Source: CAZYSK01 sp964649415 (GTDB taxonomy: Bacteria; Chloroflexota; Anaerolineae; B4-G1). Taken from it: a stretch of 44,420 nucleotides of DNA. A program made the position numbers and the translations under genes. The notes beneath the pieces were generated by a model. It was given only the letters and a program-made list of their open reading frames with translations. It did not search any database and was not told the DNA's origin. The DNA is taken from assembly GCA_964649415.1 (NCBI GenBank), contig CAZYSK010000048.1:1-44420 (forward strand), given 5' to 3'. Below, one piece after another: positions 25,563 through 33,111 of this stretch (positions are counted from its first letter, which is position 1; every line of letters begins with the position of its first letter).

Positions 25563-26402
25563 ATGCCCAAGACGACACTGACGATGACACGGATTGAAGA
25601 GATCAAGCAGAAGATAGAGAGATCGAAACAGGTCTTTCAGACGGCCTACGACAGGTTCGACGTGCACGACATGCGCCTGATATGGTCGGGCGGGAAAGAC
25701 AGCACCCTGACCCTGTGGATCTGCAAGCAGTTCTGCCGGGAGAACGACCTGCCATTGCCCAGGGCCTTCACGATTGACGAAGGTGACGCGTTCGAGGAGA
25801 TCGACGCGCTTCTCAAGCACTACGCCCAGGAGTGGCAACTCGAGCTCGATTGGGGCCGAAACGAGGACGTGCTCAGGGCGGCCGGGCACCAACTCGGGGC
25901 CGACTTGCGCGTGGCCGACCTGAACGAGAGAAACCGGCAGGAGATCGCGCGGATTGGCTTCGACCTGGAGCGCTTTCCGTTTGAGGCCGAATCATATGTG
26001 GGCAACCACCTGATGAAGACGGTCGTGTTCAACACCTATGTCGAGGACAATGACGTCCAGGCGGTCTTCCAGGGCCTGCGATGGGACGAACACGCGGCGC
26101 GACGAGACGACGCATACTGCGATACCGTGGAGGCTGCCGAGTTGGTCCCCGCGCATGCCCGCTACCGTCCGATCCTGCACTTCACGGAGCGGGACGTCTG
26201 GGACACCACCCTGTATTTCGATATCCCCTATTGCCCCCTCTACGAACAGGGCTATCGTTCCCTGGGCGCTAAGACGACCAGCCTGAAGACCAGCGACGTC
26301 CCCGCCTGGGAGCAGGACTTAGAAAACACGGAGGAGCGCGCCGGCAGGCGACAGGACAAAGAGAAAACCATGGCCAGGCTCAGGATGCTCGGCTACATGT
26401 AG
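25563..26402 (+). CDS. PP-loop (PAPS-reductase/CysD-like) protein lacking redox cysteines
   Basis: A 279-residue adenine-nucleotide alpha-hydrolase. The ATG follows GGAGG. The pyrophosphate-binding SGGKDS is at 42-47; RPILHFTERDVWDTTLYFDIPYCPLYEQGYRSLG matches the CysH/CysD C-terminal region. In APS/PAPS reductases the text after GYRS(I/L)G is a CxxC iron-sulfur pair and the chain ends with the catalytic ECGLH. Here those positions read GAKTTSL and the end is LRMLGYM, so it should not be a thiol-dependent reductase. It could be a CysD-like adenylyltransferase or a sulfurtransferase-type AMP ligase. Being downstream of sat, it probably handles APS or sulfate, but no CysN partner is present. 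Confidence 0.9.
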   Translation: MPKTTLTMTRIEEIKQKIERSKQVFQTAYDRFDVHDMRLIWSGGKDSTLTLWICKQFCRENDLPLPRAFTIDEGDAFEEIDALLKHYAQEWQLELDWGRNEDVLRAAGHQLGADLRVADLNERNRQEIARIGFDLERFPFEAESYVGNHLMKTVVFNTYVEDNDVQAVFQGLRWDEHAARRDDAYCDTVEAAELVPAHARYRPILHFTERDVWDTTLYFDIPYCPLYEQGYRSLGAKTTSLKTSDVPAWEQDLENTEERAGRRQDKEKTMARLRMLGYM

Positions 26403-26403
26403 C

Positions 26404-26464
26404 CCGATTTGCCGACTCACCGATCTGCCCATTTGTCATTTGTTCATTTTCTAATTTGCTCATT
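26404..26464. repeat. simple-repeat array (GATTTGCCGACTCACC type)
   Basis: Degenerate units related to those at 10983-11050 and 24150-24180, changing to CATTTGTCATTTGTTCATTT. It separates the stop codons of two convergent genes and may serve as an intergenic spacer. Confidence 0.75.
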
Positions 26465-26465
26465 C

Positions 26466-28100
26466 CTACAGGGTGCCTCCCAGCCCCCACGGGCAGAACT
26501 CGGACTCGCCCACGCCCTGCGCTTCGCTCTTGGACGGTTGGCCCGAGGCTACCGCGACCACCCGGTCGAGCAACTCCGCGGCCACGTCGCCCAGCGCCGT
26601 CCCCTCCAGGACCGCGCTGGCGTTCACGTCCATGTCGTCAACCATGCGCCGGTAGGTGTCTGAGTTGCTGCTGACCTTGATACAGGGCGCTAGCCTGGAA
26701 CCGAAGACCGATCCACGCCCCGTGCTGAAGAGCACCAGATTGCAGCCACCGCCTACCTGGCCGGTCACCGAGATCCAGTCGTTGCCCGGTGAGTTCATGA
26801 AGGTCAGACCACGAGCAGTCACCGGCTCGGCGTAGTCGTAGACGCCGGTGAGCGGCGTGCTGCCGCCCTTGGCCACGGCACCCACCGATTTCTCATAGAT
26901 GGTCGTCAGCCCACCGGCCTTGTTCCCCGGGCTGGGATTGTTGTCCATGCGGATCCCCAGCCGTTGCGTGTGCGCCTCCCACCAGCGCACGTGCGCCATC
27001 AGCGCCTCGACGAGCTCCTGGCTCACGGCCCGGCGCGCCAGCAGGTGCTCAGCGCCGTAGATCTCCGGCGTCTCCGCCAGGAGCACGGTGCCCCCCTGCC
27101 GCACCACCTCGTCCGCCACCAGTCCTATGGCCGGGTTAGCCGTCACGCCGGACCAGCCGTCGCTGCCACCGCACTGCAGCGCGACCACCAACTCGGACAC
27201 GGGCTGCGCGCTGCGGACGGTCGCGTTGACCGTGGGCAACAACCCCTCCACGGTCGCGATGCCGGCCTCCACCGTCTTGCGGATGCCGCCCAACTCCTGG
27301 ATCAGCAGCGCCGGCGGGCACCCCGGCGGGGCGTTCCCGCAGTGACACAGGTCATACGTCTCGACCAGCGTGCCGATCTGGTTGACCTCGCACCCCAGAC
27401 CCACGAGCACACAGGCACCCACGTTTGGATGGCGGGCGACGCCGGCCAGCGTGCGTTGGAGAAACACGTAGTCCGGGCTGCCGATGCGGCTCGAGCAGCC
27501 GGATTGATGGACGAACGCGACCACGCCGTCCACGTTGCGGTAGGGGGCCAGCCGTTCCGGTGCGAAGGCGTGGGCGATCTCCAGCGCCGCGTGGGCCGAG
27601 CAATTGACGCTGGAGATCACGGCGACGACGTTGCGCGTCCCCACACGCCCGTCGGCCCGCCTGTAGCCCATGAAGGTCCGGCGCTCGCGCTCCGGCACGG
27701 GCACCACCGGCCGCACGCCCGCGCCGGAATCCAGCGCCCGGGCGAAGTCCTGCACGCCCAGGTTGTGCGTGTGCACGTGCTCGCCGGGCGATATCGCCCG
27801 GCTGGCAAAGCCGATCAACTGGCCGTAGCGCCGCACCGGCTCATCCGCCGCGATCTCGCGCAGGGCGATCTTGTGCCCGCTGGGGATGGGCTGGCGCACG
27901 CGCACCCGCGCACGCGGGCCGGGGCGGCCGGTCGTGCCGGCGGGCCGCTCGATCTCCAGCACCACGCCCGCCTGCAGGGCGATCTTGGCGATGGCCACGT
28001 TGTCCTGGGGATGCAGGTGCACGGCCACGTCTTGGAGTTGCACACAGGTGCGGGCAGGGATGCCCGCGGTCCGCGACGCTCGACGTCTTGTGTTGTCCAC
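26466..28100 (-). CDS. UxaA-family sugar-acid dehydratase (altronate/galactarate type)
   Basis: A 544-residue protein with an N-terminal SAF domain (about 25-110, HLHPQDNVAIAKIALQAG to PSGHKIALREI) and a C-terminal altronase-type domain (MGYRRADGRVGTRNVVAVIS, then NCSAHAALEIAH, HQSGCSS, GLGCEVNQ, MDNNPSPGNKAGGLTTIYEKS). This family uses iron to dehydrate aldonates or aldarates to 2-keto-3-deoxy acids. Which sugar acid is used cannot be read. The start is uncertain: GTG 28100 yields a leader (RRRASRTAGIPART) encoded by a dispersed palindrome; GTG codons at about residues 19 to 27 are alternatives. It is the last gene of the sugar-acid operon, 14 bases after the reductase. Confidence 0.92.
   Translation of the reverse strand: MDNTRRRASRTAGIPARTCVQLQDVAVHLHPQDNVAIAKIALQAGVVLEIERPAGTTGRPGPRARVRVRQPIPSGHKIALREIAADEPVRRYGQLIGFASRAISPGEHVHTHNLGVQDFARALDSGAGVRPVVPVPERERRTFMGYRRADGRVGTRNVVAVISSVNCSAHAALEIAHAFAPERLAPYRNVDGVVAFVHQSGCSSRIGSPDYVFLQRTLAGVARHPNVGACVLVGLGCEVNQIGTLVETYDLCHCGNAPPGCPPALLIQELGGIRKTVEAGIATVEGLLPTVNATVRSAQPVSELVVALQCGGSDGWSGVTANPAIGLVADEVVRQGGTVLLAETPEIYGAEHLLARRAVSQELVEALMAHVRWWEAHTQRLGIRMDNNPSPGNKAGGLTTIYEKSVGAVAKGGSTPLTGVYDYAEPVTARGLTFMNSPGNDWISVTGQVGGGCNLVLFSTGRGSVFGSRLAPCIKVSSNSDTYRRMVDDMDVNASAVLEGTALGDVAAELLDRVVAVASGQPSKSEAQGVGESEFCPWGLGGTL
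28050..28073. repeat. dispersed palindrome at the uxaA-type 5' end
   Basis: GCGGGCAGGGATGCCCGC at 28050-28067, then GGTCCG, is the complement of the unit that makes up the 42-base coding repeats at 13808-14046. Here it lies inside the first codons of the reading frame. Confidence 0.88.
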
Positions 28101-28114
28101 GGATGGAGACGCGC

Positions 28115-29014
28115 CTATGCCTTCGTCCGCGCCTGCACCTTCGCCAGGTCCTCCAGCACGGTGACGACGCCCGAGTGGTCCATGTCACCCCGCCCCGCGG
28201 CCAGCATGGCCGCGAACAGCTCGTGCACCAGGCTGGTCACTGGCAGCGGCACGCCGTAGTCGTTGCCCGTCTTCATGATGATGTTCAGGTCCTTGAAGTG
28301 GAACCTGGCCTTGAAACCGGGCTGGAAATCGCCCTGGATCACGCGCGGCCCGCGCACGTCCGACACCCGCGACTGGGCGTAGCCACCGCTCAACACCTGG
28401 TGGACGATAGCCGGGTCCACGCCTGCCTTCGCCCCCAGCACCAGGGCCTCGGCCATCCCCACGATGTTGAGCGCTACCTGGATCTGATTGCACGCCTTCA
28501 CCGTCTGGCCAGCGCCGTTGGGACCGCACAGCGTGATGGTCTTGCCCATCACCTCGAAGATCGGCATCACGTCGTTGAACGTGTCCGCTTCCCCGCCGAC
28601 CATGATGGACAGCGTGGCGTTGATGGCCCCCACGTCCCCGCCGCTCACTGGCGCGTCCAGGCATCTCACGCCCTTTTCGGCCATCGCCTCGGCCACCTCA
28701 ACGGCCACACTGGGGGCGATCGTGCTCATGTCCACGTAGATGTCCCCCGCGCTCACCCCCTCGATGAGGCCATCGCGGCCCAGGGCGACGAGTTGCACGT
28801 CAGGGGAATCGGGCAACATGGTGATGATAACCTGGCCGCCTTGGGCGACCTCCTTGGGTGAGAAGGCCTCCTCCGCGCCAAGCGACACCAGTTCCTGCAC
28901 CGGCTCGCGGTTCAGGTCGTGGACAACCAGCTCGTAGCCGGCGTCCAGCAGGTGCTTGACCATGGGACGCCCCATGATCCCGAGGCCAACGAATCCGATT
29001 CTAGGCTTCGACAT
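28115..29014 (-). CDS. 3-hydroxyisobutyrate/tartronate-semialdehyde reductase family (GarR-like)
   Basis: A 299-residue NAD(P)-dependent beta-hydroxyacid dehydrogenase. The ATG at 29014 has AGGAGGACT upstream; an earlier in-frame start would add repeat-encoded residues. The Rossmann motif GFVGLGIMGRPM opens the protein, DAPVSGGDVGA forms the substrate loop, and the catalytic Lys is in GAGQTVKACNQ. DLNIIMKTGNDYGVPLPVTS matches the GarR/GlxR branch, which reduces tartronate semialdehyde to glycerate; 3-hydroxyisobutyrate dehydrogenase is the alternative. It precedes the UxaA-type dehydratase in the operon, as GarR does in galactarate gene sets. Confidence 0.93.
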   Translation of the reverse strand: MSKPRIGFVGLGIMGRPMVKHLLDAGYELVVHDLNREPVQELVSLGAEEAFSPKEVAQGGQVIITMLPDSPDVQLVALGRDGLIEGVSAGDIYVDMSTIAPSVAVEVAEAMAEKGVRCLDAPVSGGDVGAINATLSIMVGGEADTFNDVMPIFEVMGKTITLCGPNGAGQTVKACNQIQVALNIVGMAEALVLGAKAGVDPAIVHQVLSGGYAQSRVSDVRGPRVIQGDFQPGFKARFHFKDLNIIMKTGNDYGVPLPVTSLVHELFAAMLAAGRGDMDHSGVVTVLEDLAKVQARTKA

Positions 29015-29038
29015 ATCAGTCCTCCTGTAGTGCTGTAC

Positions 29039-29070
29039 GAAACCAGGTTTCTTCCGAGAAACCTGGTTTC
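29039..29070. repeat. perfect GAAACCAGG hairpin
   Basis: GAAACCAGGTTTCT (29039-29052), a TCCG loop, then AGAAACCTGGTTTC (29057-29070): a perfect 14-base stem. It lies between the transketolase subunit stop and the GarR-like start. It could attenuate or process the operon transcript. Confidence 0.9.
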
Positions 29071-29084
29071 TGATCACGTATAAC

Positions 29085-30137
29085 TCAATGCAACGCGCGG
29101 CGGATGTCCTCCGCGATCAGCGGGCCGGTGAGGCGATGCTTCTCCAGCAGTTCGTCCGCCAGCCCCGATTCACCGAACACGTCACGCACGCCCAGGCGCA
29201 GCAGAGGCGCGCGCCTCGCGATCTCCGCCGGACTGGAACAGTCCGCCGGGTTGGAACAACCCGCCACACACTCCGCGATGGCGCTCCCCAGCCCGCCGAT
29301 GATACTGTGCTCCTCGACGCTCACCAGCAACGGCACGTCGCCCGCCACGCGACGCACCATCTCCTCATCCAGCGGCTTGATCGTCGACACGTTGACCACC
29401 TGGGCTTCGATGCGATCCTTTGCCAGGGACTCTGCTGCGTCCAACGCCTTGCACACCATGTGCCCGGTGGCGAAGATGGCCACGTCGCCACCCTCGCGGA
29501 GCGTCCTCGCCTTGCCGATCTCGAACCGATACCCATCGTCTAGCAGGCAGGGCACAGGGTAACGGCCCAGGCGCATGTAGACCGGGCCAGGCCAATCGGC
29601 GATGGCGAACGTGGCCTGGCGCGTCTCGAAAGCGTCTGCTGGCGAGATGACGGCCATGTTAGGTAAGCCCCGCATGATGGAGACGTCCTCCAGAGACTGG
29701 TGGCTAGCGCCGTCAGGCCCCTGGGTCAGACCGGCGCTGGATCCCACCAGCTTCACCGGCAGCGAAGGATAGGCGATCTGGGTGCGGACCGGCATATAGC
29801 ACACGCCGGTGATGAACATGGCAAAGCTGTTGCAGAAGGGGATCAGTCCCGAGGCCGCCATCCCCGCGGCCGTGCTCACCATGTCGGCCTCCGAGATGCC
29901 GACGTCAAGGAAGCGCTGAGGGAAGGCATCGCGGAAGCGGACGGTACGAGTGGACTTGTATAGGTCCGCGTCGAGCACGACGACCTCCTGGCGCTGTGCG
30001 CCGAGTTCGAGCAGCGCCTCGCCGAAGGCGTCACGCGTCTGGGTCAACGGCCGCGAGCGCTCAACCCGTGGACCGCCCCCCACCGCATGAGAGGGCGCCT
30101 TGCGCACAGCATCTTGCTGGCTCGATGTCCGCGTCAT
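29085..30137 (-). CDS. transketolase, C-terminal subunit
   Basis: A 350-residue protein corresponding to the pyrimidine-binding and C-terminal domains of transketolase. The core motifs are DAFGEALLELG, the Glu-bearing LDVGISEADMVSTAAGMAASG (the Glu activates thiamine diphosphate), GPDGASHQSLEDVSIMRGLPNM and SVEEHSIIGGLGSAI. The first 30 residues are an unusual Arg/Gln-rich leader. Near the end, two tandem copies of the GGA(C/T)TGGAACA(A/G)TCC palindrome are read in frame as CSNPADCSSPAEIA, an insertion between the helix after GGLGSAIAE and the conserved RLGVRDVFGESG. The ATG overlaps the N-subunit stop by four bases, so the two subunits are translated together. Confidence 0.95.
   Translation of the reverse strand: MTRTSSQQDAVRKAPSHAVGGGPRVERSRPLTQTRDAFGEALLELGAQRQEVVVLDADLYKSTRTVRFRDAFPQRFLDVGISEADMVSTAAGMAASGLIPFCNSFAMFITGVCYMPVRTQIAYPSLPVKLVGSSAGLTQGPDGASHQSLEDVSIMRGLPNMAVISPADAFETRQATFAIADWPGPVYMRLGRYPVPCLLDDGYRFEIGKARTLREGGDVAIFATGHMVCKALDAAESLAKDRIEAQVVNVSTIKPLDEEMVRRVAGDVPLLVSVEEHSIIGGLGSAIAECVAGCSNPADCSSPAEIARRAPLLRLGVRDVFGESGLADELLEKHRLTGPLIAEDIRRALH
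29229..29263. repeat. tandem in-frame palindromes in transketolase gene
   Basis: CGGACTGGAACAGTCCG (29229-29245) and CGGGTTGGAACAACCCG (29247-29263). Each keeps its own pairing through compensatory changes (A-T versus G-C), which shows selection or origin for hairpin structure rather than for sequence. Confidence 0.92.
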
Positions 30138-30988
30138 CGTCTCTCCTCCTCTATCGCTCCCAATGCGCGCTCCAACTCGCCCATCGCACGCCCGAATTGC
30201 CCCTCATCAAGGGACGCGTTGTGAAACTGCGGTTGGCCCTCGATGAACGAGATGCCTTTCCCTTTGACCGTGTTGGCGACGATGACGCTGGGTTGCTGGT
30301 CCTGCGCATCCGCCCAGTCCAGCGCGTCACAGATCGCGCGCATGTCGTGCCCGTCGATCTCCACGGCGGCCCAGCCGAAGGCGGCCCACCGCTCCGCCAG
30401 CGGGTCCAGCAGCTTGCCACAGGCCGTCTCATCCATCGCCTTCAAGCCGTTCCGATCGACGATGGCCACCACGTTCCCCAGGCACTGCTTGGCCGCCGTC
30501 ATCACCGCCTCCCAGACCTGTCCCTCCTGCAGCTCGCCATCGCCCAGCAGGCAGTACACATTGTACGAGATGCCCAGGACACGGCTGGCCAACGCCATGC
30601 CGTTGGCGTAGGACAGGCCCTCGCCCAACGCGCCCGTGCATCCCTCGATGCCCGGCGTCTCGCGCATAGCCGGATGCCCCTGGAGACGGCTGCCGAGGAA
30701 CTTCAGCGTGGGCAGTTCCTCCAATGGCAGGACGCCCAGCATCCCGAGCGCCGCGTACTGCGCAGGCACCGAGTGGCCCTTGCTCATCAGGAAACGATCC
30801 CGTCCCGGCCAATCCGGGTTCTTGGGATCGTAGCGCATCTTGTAGAAATAGAGCGCTGCGACGATGTCGGCCGCCGACAGCGAACCGCCAAAGTGGTGCG
30901 TCTTGTCTGGTCCCATCATAGCGACGATCTGCAGCCGCAGCCTGGCCGCCTTGAGACGCAATTGATATAGCTCATCTGCTGCAACCAT
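30134..30988 (-). CDS. transketolase, N-terminal subunit
   Basis: A 284-residue protein equal to the thiamine-diphosphate-binding half of transketolase: GGSLSAADIVAALYF, FLMSKGHSVPAQYAALG and the cofactor motif GDGELQEGQVWEA, followed by NTVKGKGISFIEG. The ATG at 30988 has AGGAG upstream and the stop overlaps the C-subunit start. Split transketolases of this kind are common in catabolic operons and can act on unusual ketoses, for example apulose 4-phosphate or sulfosugar intermediates. The particular substrate here is unknown, but the surrounding sugar-acid genes suggest a pentose or branched sugar. Confidence 0.95.
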   Translation of the reverse strand: MVAADELYQLRLKAARLRLQIVAMMGPDKTHHFGGSLSAADIVAALYFYKMRYDPKNPDWPGRDRFLMSKGHSVPAQYAALGMLGVLPLEELPTLKFLGSRLQGHPAMRETPGIEGCTGALGEGLSYANGMALASRVLGISYNVYCLLGDGELQEGQVWEAVMTAAKQCLGNVVAIVDRNGLKAMDETACGKLLDPLAERWAAFGWAAVEIDGHDMRAICDALDWADAQDQQPSVIVANTVKGKGISFIEGQPQFHNASLDEGQFGRAMGELERALGAIEEERR

Positions 30989-30997
30989 TCGCTTCTC

Positions 30998-31795
30998 CTA
31001 GATCGCGGTCCACCCGCCGTCTACCAAGAGCGTGTGCCCGGTGATGAAATCCGACGCCGGGCTGGCCAGGAACACCACCGACCCGACCACGTCCTCCGGC
31101 TCGGCCACCCGCCCGAGGGGGATCCGGCGCACCACCTCCTCGCGGACGGCCTGATCCTCGAGAAGCGCCGCGACGAGGGGCGTCCGCACGAAGGTGGGCG
31201 CGATGGCGTTCACGTTGATCCCGTGCGCCGCCCATTCCAGTGCCAGCACGCGTGTCAGGTTGACGACGCCTGCCTTGGCCGCGCAGTAAGCGATGCGCTG
31301 ATAGTAGCCCACCAGGCCGATCTGGGAGGCGACGTTGATGATCTTGCCCTGAGACTGCCGGCCACGCTGCCCATCCCCAGCTCGCTCGATCATATGCCGC
31401 CCCACCGCCTGCGAGCAGAACATGACGCCCTTCAGGTCCGTGTCCACGACCTGATCCCAGGCCTCCTCGGTCACGTCAACGGCATACTGGCGGATATTGA
31501 TGCCCGCGTTGTTGACCAGGATATCGATGTGGCCCCACTCATCCGTGATCCGCTCGACCATCGCGTGGATGGAGGGCACCTGCGTCACGTCGAGGGGCAC
31601 CGTCAGCGCCCGGCGACCGGTCGCCCGAACTTCCGCCGCTGTCTCCTCAGCGGCGCTTTCTGTGCCGGGCAGATCTGTGACGGCCACGTCAGCCCCCGCG
31701 TGCGCCAGAGCGATGGCAAACGCACGCCCCATGCCTCTCCCGGCTCCTGTCACGACGGCAGTGCGGCCATCGAGACGAAACGTACAAGTTTCCAT
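30998..31795 (-). CDS. short-chain dehydrogenase/reductase
   Basis: A 265-residue classical SDR. The cofactor motif TGAGRGMG is at 16-23, NNAG follows, and the catalytic triad lies in NVASQIGLVGYYQRIAYCAAKAG (Ser, Tyr and Lys). INVNAIAPTFVRTPL and the C-terminal TGHTLLVDGGW are standard. A short insertion, AGDGQRGRQSQGK, precedes the catalytic serine. In sugar-acid pathways of this architecture an SDR oxidises 2-keto-3-deoxy acids at C4 before an FAH-type hydrolase, which matches its position between FAH and transketolase genes. NAD or NADP preference is not clear. Confidence 0.93.
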   Translation of the reverse strand: METCTFRLDGRTAVVTGAGRGMGRAFAIALAHAGADVAVTDLPGTESAAEETAAEVRATGRRALTVPLDVTQVPSIHAMVERITDEWGHIDILVNNAGINIRQYAVDVTEEAWDQVVDTDLKGVMFCSQAVGRHMIERAGDGQRGRQSQGKIINVASQIGLVGYYQRIAYCAAKAGVVNLTRVLALEWAAHGINVNAIAPTFVRTPLVAALLEDQAVREEVVRRIPLGRVAEPEDVVGSVVFLASPASDFITGHTLLVDGGWTAI

Positions 31796-31844
31796 GAAAT
31801 GTACCCCCTCCCTATCCTACAAGAGGACAAGCGCAAGCCCACAA

Positions 31845-31869
31845 AGGGGCAGGCGCAAGGCCTGCCCCT
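31845..31869. repeat. GGGGCAGG hairpin repeat
   Basis: AGGGGCAGG, a 7-base loop, CCTGCCCCT: a perfect 9-base stem between the FAH and SDR genes. Relatives lie at 34384-34456 (two copies) and 35758-35782. Confidence 0.85.
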
Positions 31870-31907
31870 ACACCAGACAGAATCGGACGTCCTAAACTCC
31901 GCCCGAC

Positions 31908-32801
31908 TCACGCATGCTCCTCGACACAGTGATTGGTCAGTTGCCCGATCCGCTCTACCTCCACAGTCACCACGTCGCCGTCCCTCAGGAACACCTGCGG
32001 GGAGCGAAAGACCCCCACGCCGTGGGGCGTGCCCGTGGCGATCACGTCACCCGGGAACAGGGAGCACGCCTGGCTGATGGTCTCGATCAGTTGGCGCACG
32101 CCCCAGATCATCTCGGCGGTCGTGGAGTCCTGTAGACAGTCGCCATTGACCGTGCAGCGCAAGCGCAGATCCTGCGGATCGGGGATCTCGTCCCGGGTGA
32201 CCAGCCAGGGCCCCAGTGGGCAGAAGGTATCCAGCGATTTGCCCCGCACCCACTGTTTGTCGCCGAACTGCAGGTCCCTGGCGCTCACGTCGTTGCACAC
32301 GGTGTAACCGGCCACGTAGTCGAGGGCATCGGCGGCCGGGACGCGTCGAGCGGTGCGGCCTATGACCACAGCCAACTCGACCTCGTAGTCCACCCGGCTG
32401 GTGAGCGCCGGGTCCCAGCGAATGGCATCGCCCGGCCCGACCACGGATGAGGGGAACTTGGCAAACAAGATCGGCGCTTCGGGCGGCTCGATGTTCTGCT
32501 CCCGGCAATGATCCATGTAGTTCAGGCCAATGGCGACGACCTTGGACGGGTTAGGTACCGGCGCCATCAACCGGACCTCCGATAGCGGAACCGTGGCCAC
32601 TGCGTTTGTCGGATTGGAACCATCCGCCGCATCGTGCGCCAGTTCTCGGCCCAGTTGCATGGCTCCTTCCCCACGCTGGAGGAAGCTCAGCATGTCGGAC
32701 GGCAGGCGGCCGTCGCTGGCCACCGCCAGGTCAATCACCCGATCGTCCTGTACCGCGCCGAGACGGGCGTCAGTTCCAGTCGTGAACGTGATAAGCTTCA
32801 T
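31908..32801 (-). CDS. fumarylacetoacetate hydrolase family protein
   Basis: A 297-residue FAH-fold enzyme. The metal site E/D pattern is VDYEVELAVVIGRTAR; KFPSSVVGPGDAI and GVRQLIETISQACSLFPGDVIATGTPHGVG are typical. Family members cleave or hydrate 2-keto acids, including 2,4-diketo-3-deoxy sugar acids. In the N-terminal domain a palindrome (CGGATTGGAACCATCCG, 32610-32626) is read in frame as DGSNPTN. It is the first gene of a six-gene operon with SDR, transketolase halves, reductase and UxaA-type dehydratase. The ATG at 32801 lies 14 bases after AGGAGG. Confidence 0.94.
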   Translation of the reverse strand: MKLITFTTGTDARLGAVQDDRVIDLAVASDGRLPSDMLSFLQRGEGAMQLGRELAHDAADGSNPTNAVATVPLSEVRLMAPVPNPSKVVAIGLNYMDHCREQNIEPPEAPILFAKFPSSVVGPGDAIRWDPALTSRVDYEVELAVVIGRTARRVPAADALDYVAGYTVCNDVSARDLQFGDKQWVRGKSLDTFCPLGPWLVTRDEIPDPQDLRLRCTVNGDCLQDSTTAEMIWGVRQLIETISQACSLFPGDVIATGTPHGVGVFRSPQVFLRDGDVVTVEVERIGQLTNHCVEEHA

Positions 32802-33111
32802 AGTGTTCTCTCATGCCTCCTGTTCCGATGCGTATCGAGATTCATCCGTACGACGAAAACCGGTATCCAGAACCTGTCAGGTCTTGACCTGCACGTTCCA
32901 GTGGCTGTCGCCGCGCAGCCCAATCCGGGCATTGGGTCCCGCCACCTGTTCCGTGATCCGAGGGGTTGCACAAAGCAGAGCCGCACGGGCCACACTGGTC
33001 CATCGGCTCCCAGAAACTTTCACTATCATACCGTGTTGTATGGAATAGCGCAAACCGCGCGAACCGGAATCCACCGGATTGGAGCAATCCGCATCCCAAG
33101 GAGGAGTTGGA
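32802..33111. other. 310-base divergent intergenic region
   Basis: It separates the sugar-acid operon (minus) from the alpha-oxoamine synthase (plus). There is a hairpin CAGGTCTTGACCTG at 32878-32891, the palindrome CGGATTGGAGCAATCCG at 33075-33091, and GGAGG at 33100-33104 for the plus-strand gene. I find no convincing consensus promoter for the minus-strand operon. Confidence 0.6.

Noticed and set aside
25563..26402. APS/PAPS reductase
   Set aside because: The iron-sulfur CxxC pair and the C-terminal ECGLH cysteine are missing, so a thiol-based reductase mechanism is not supported.
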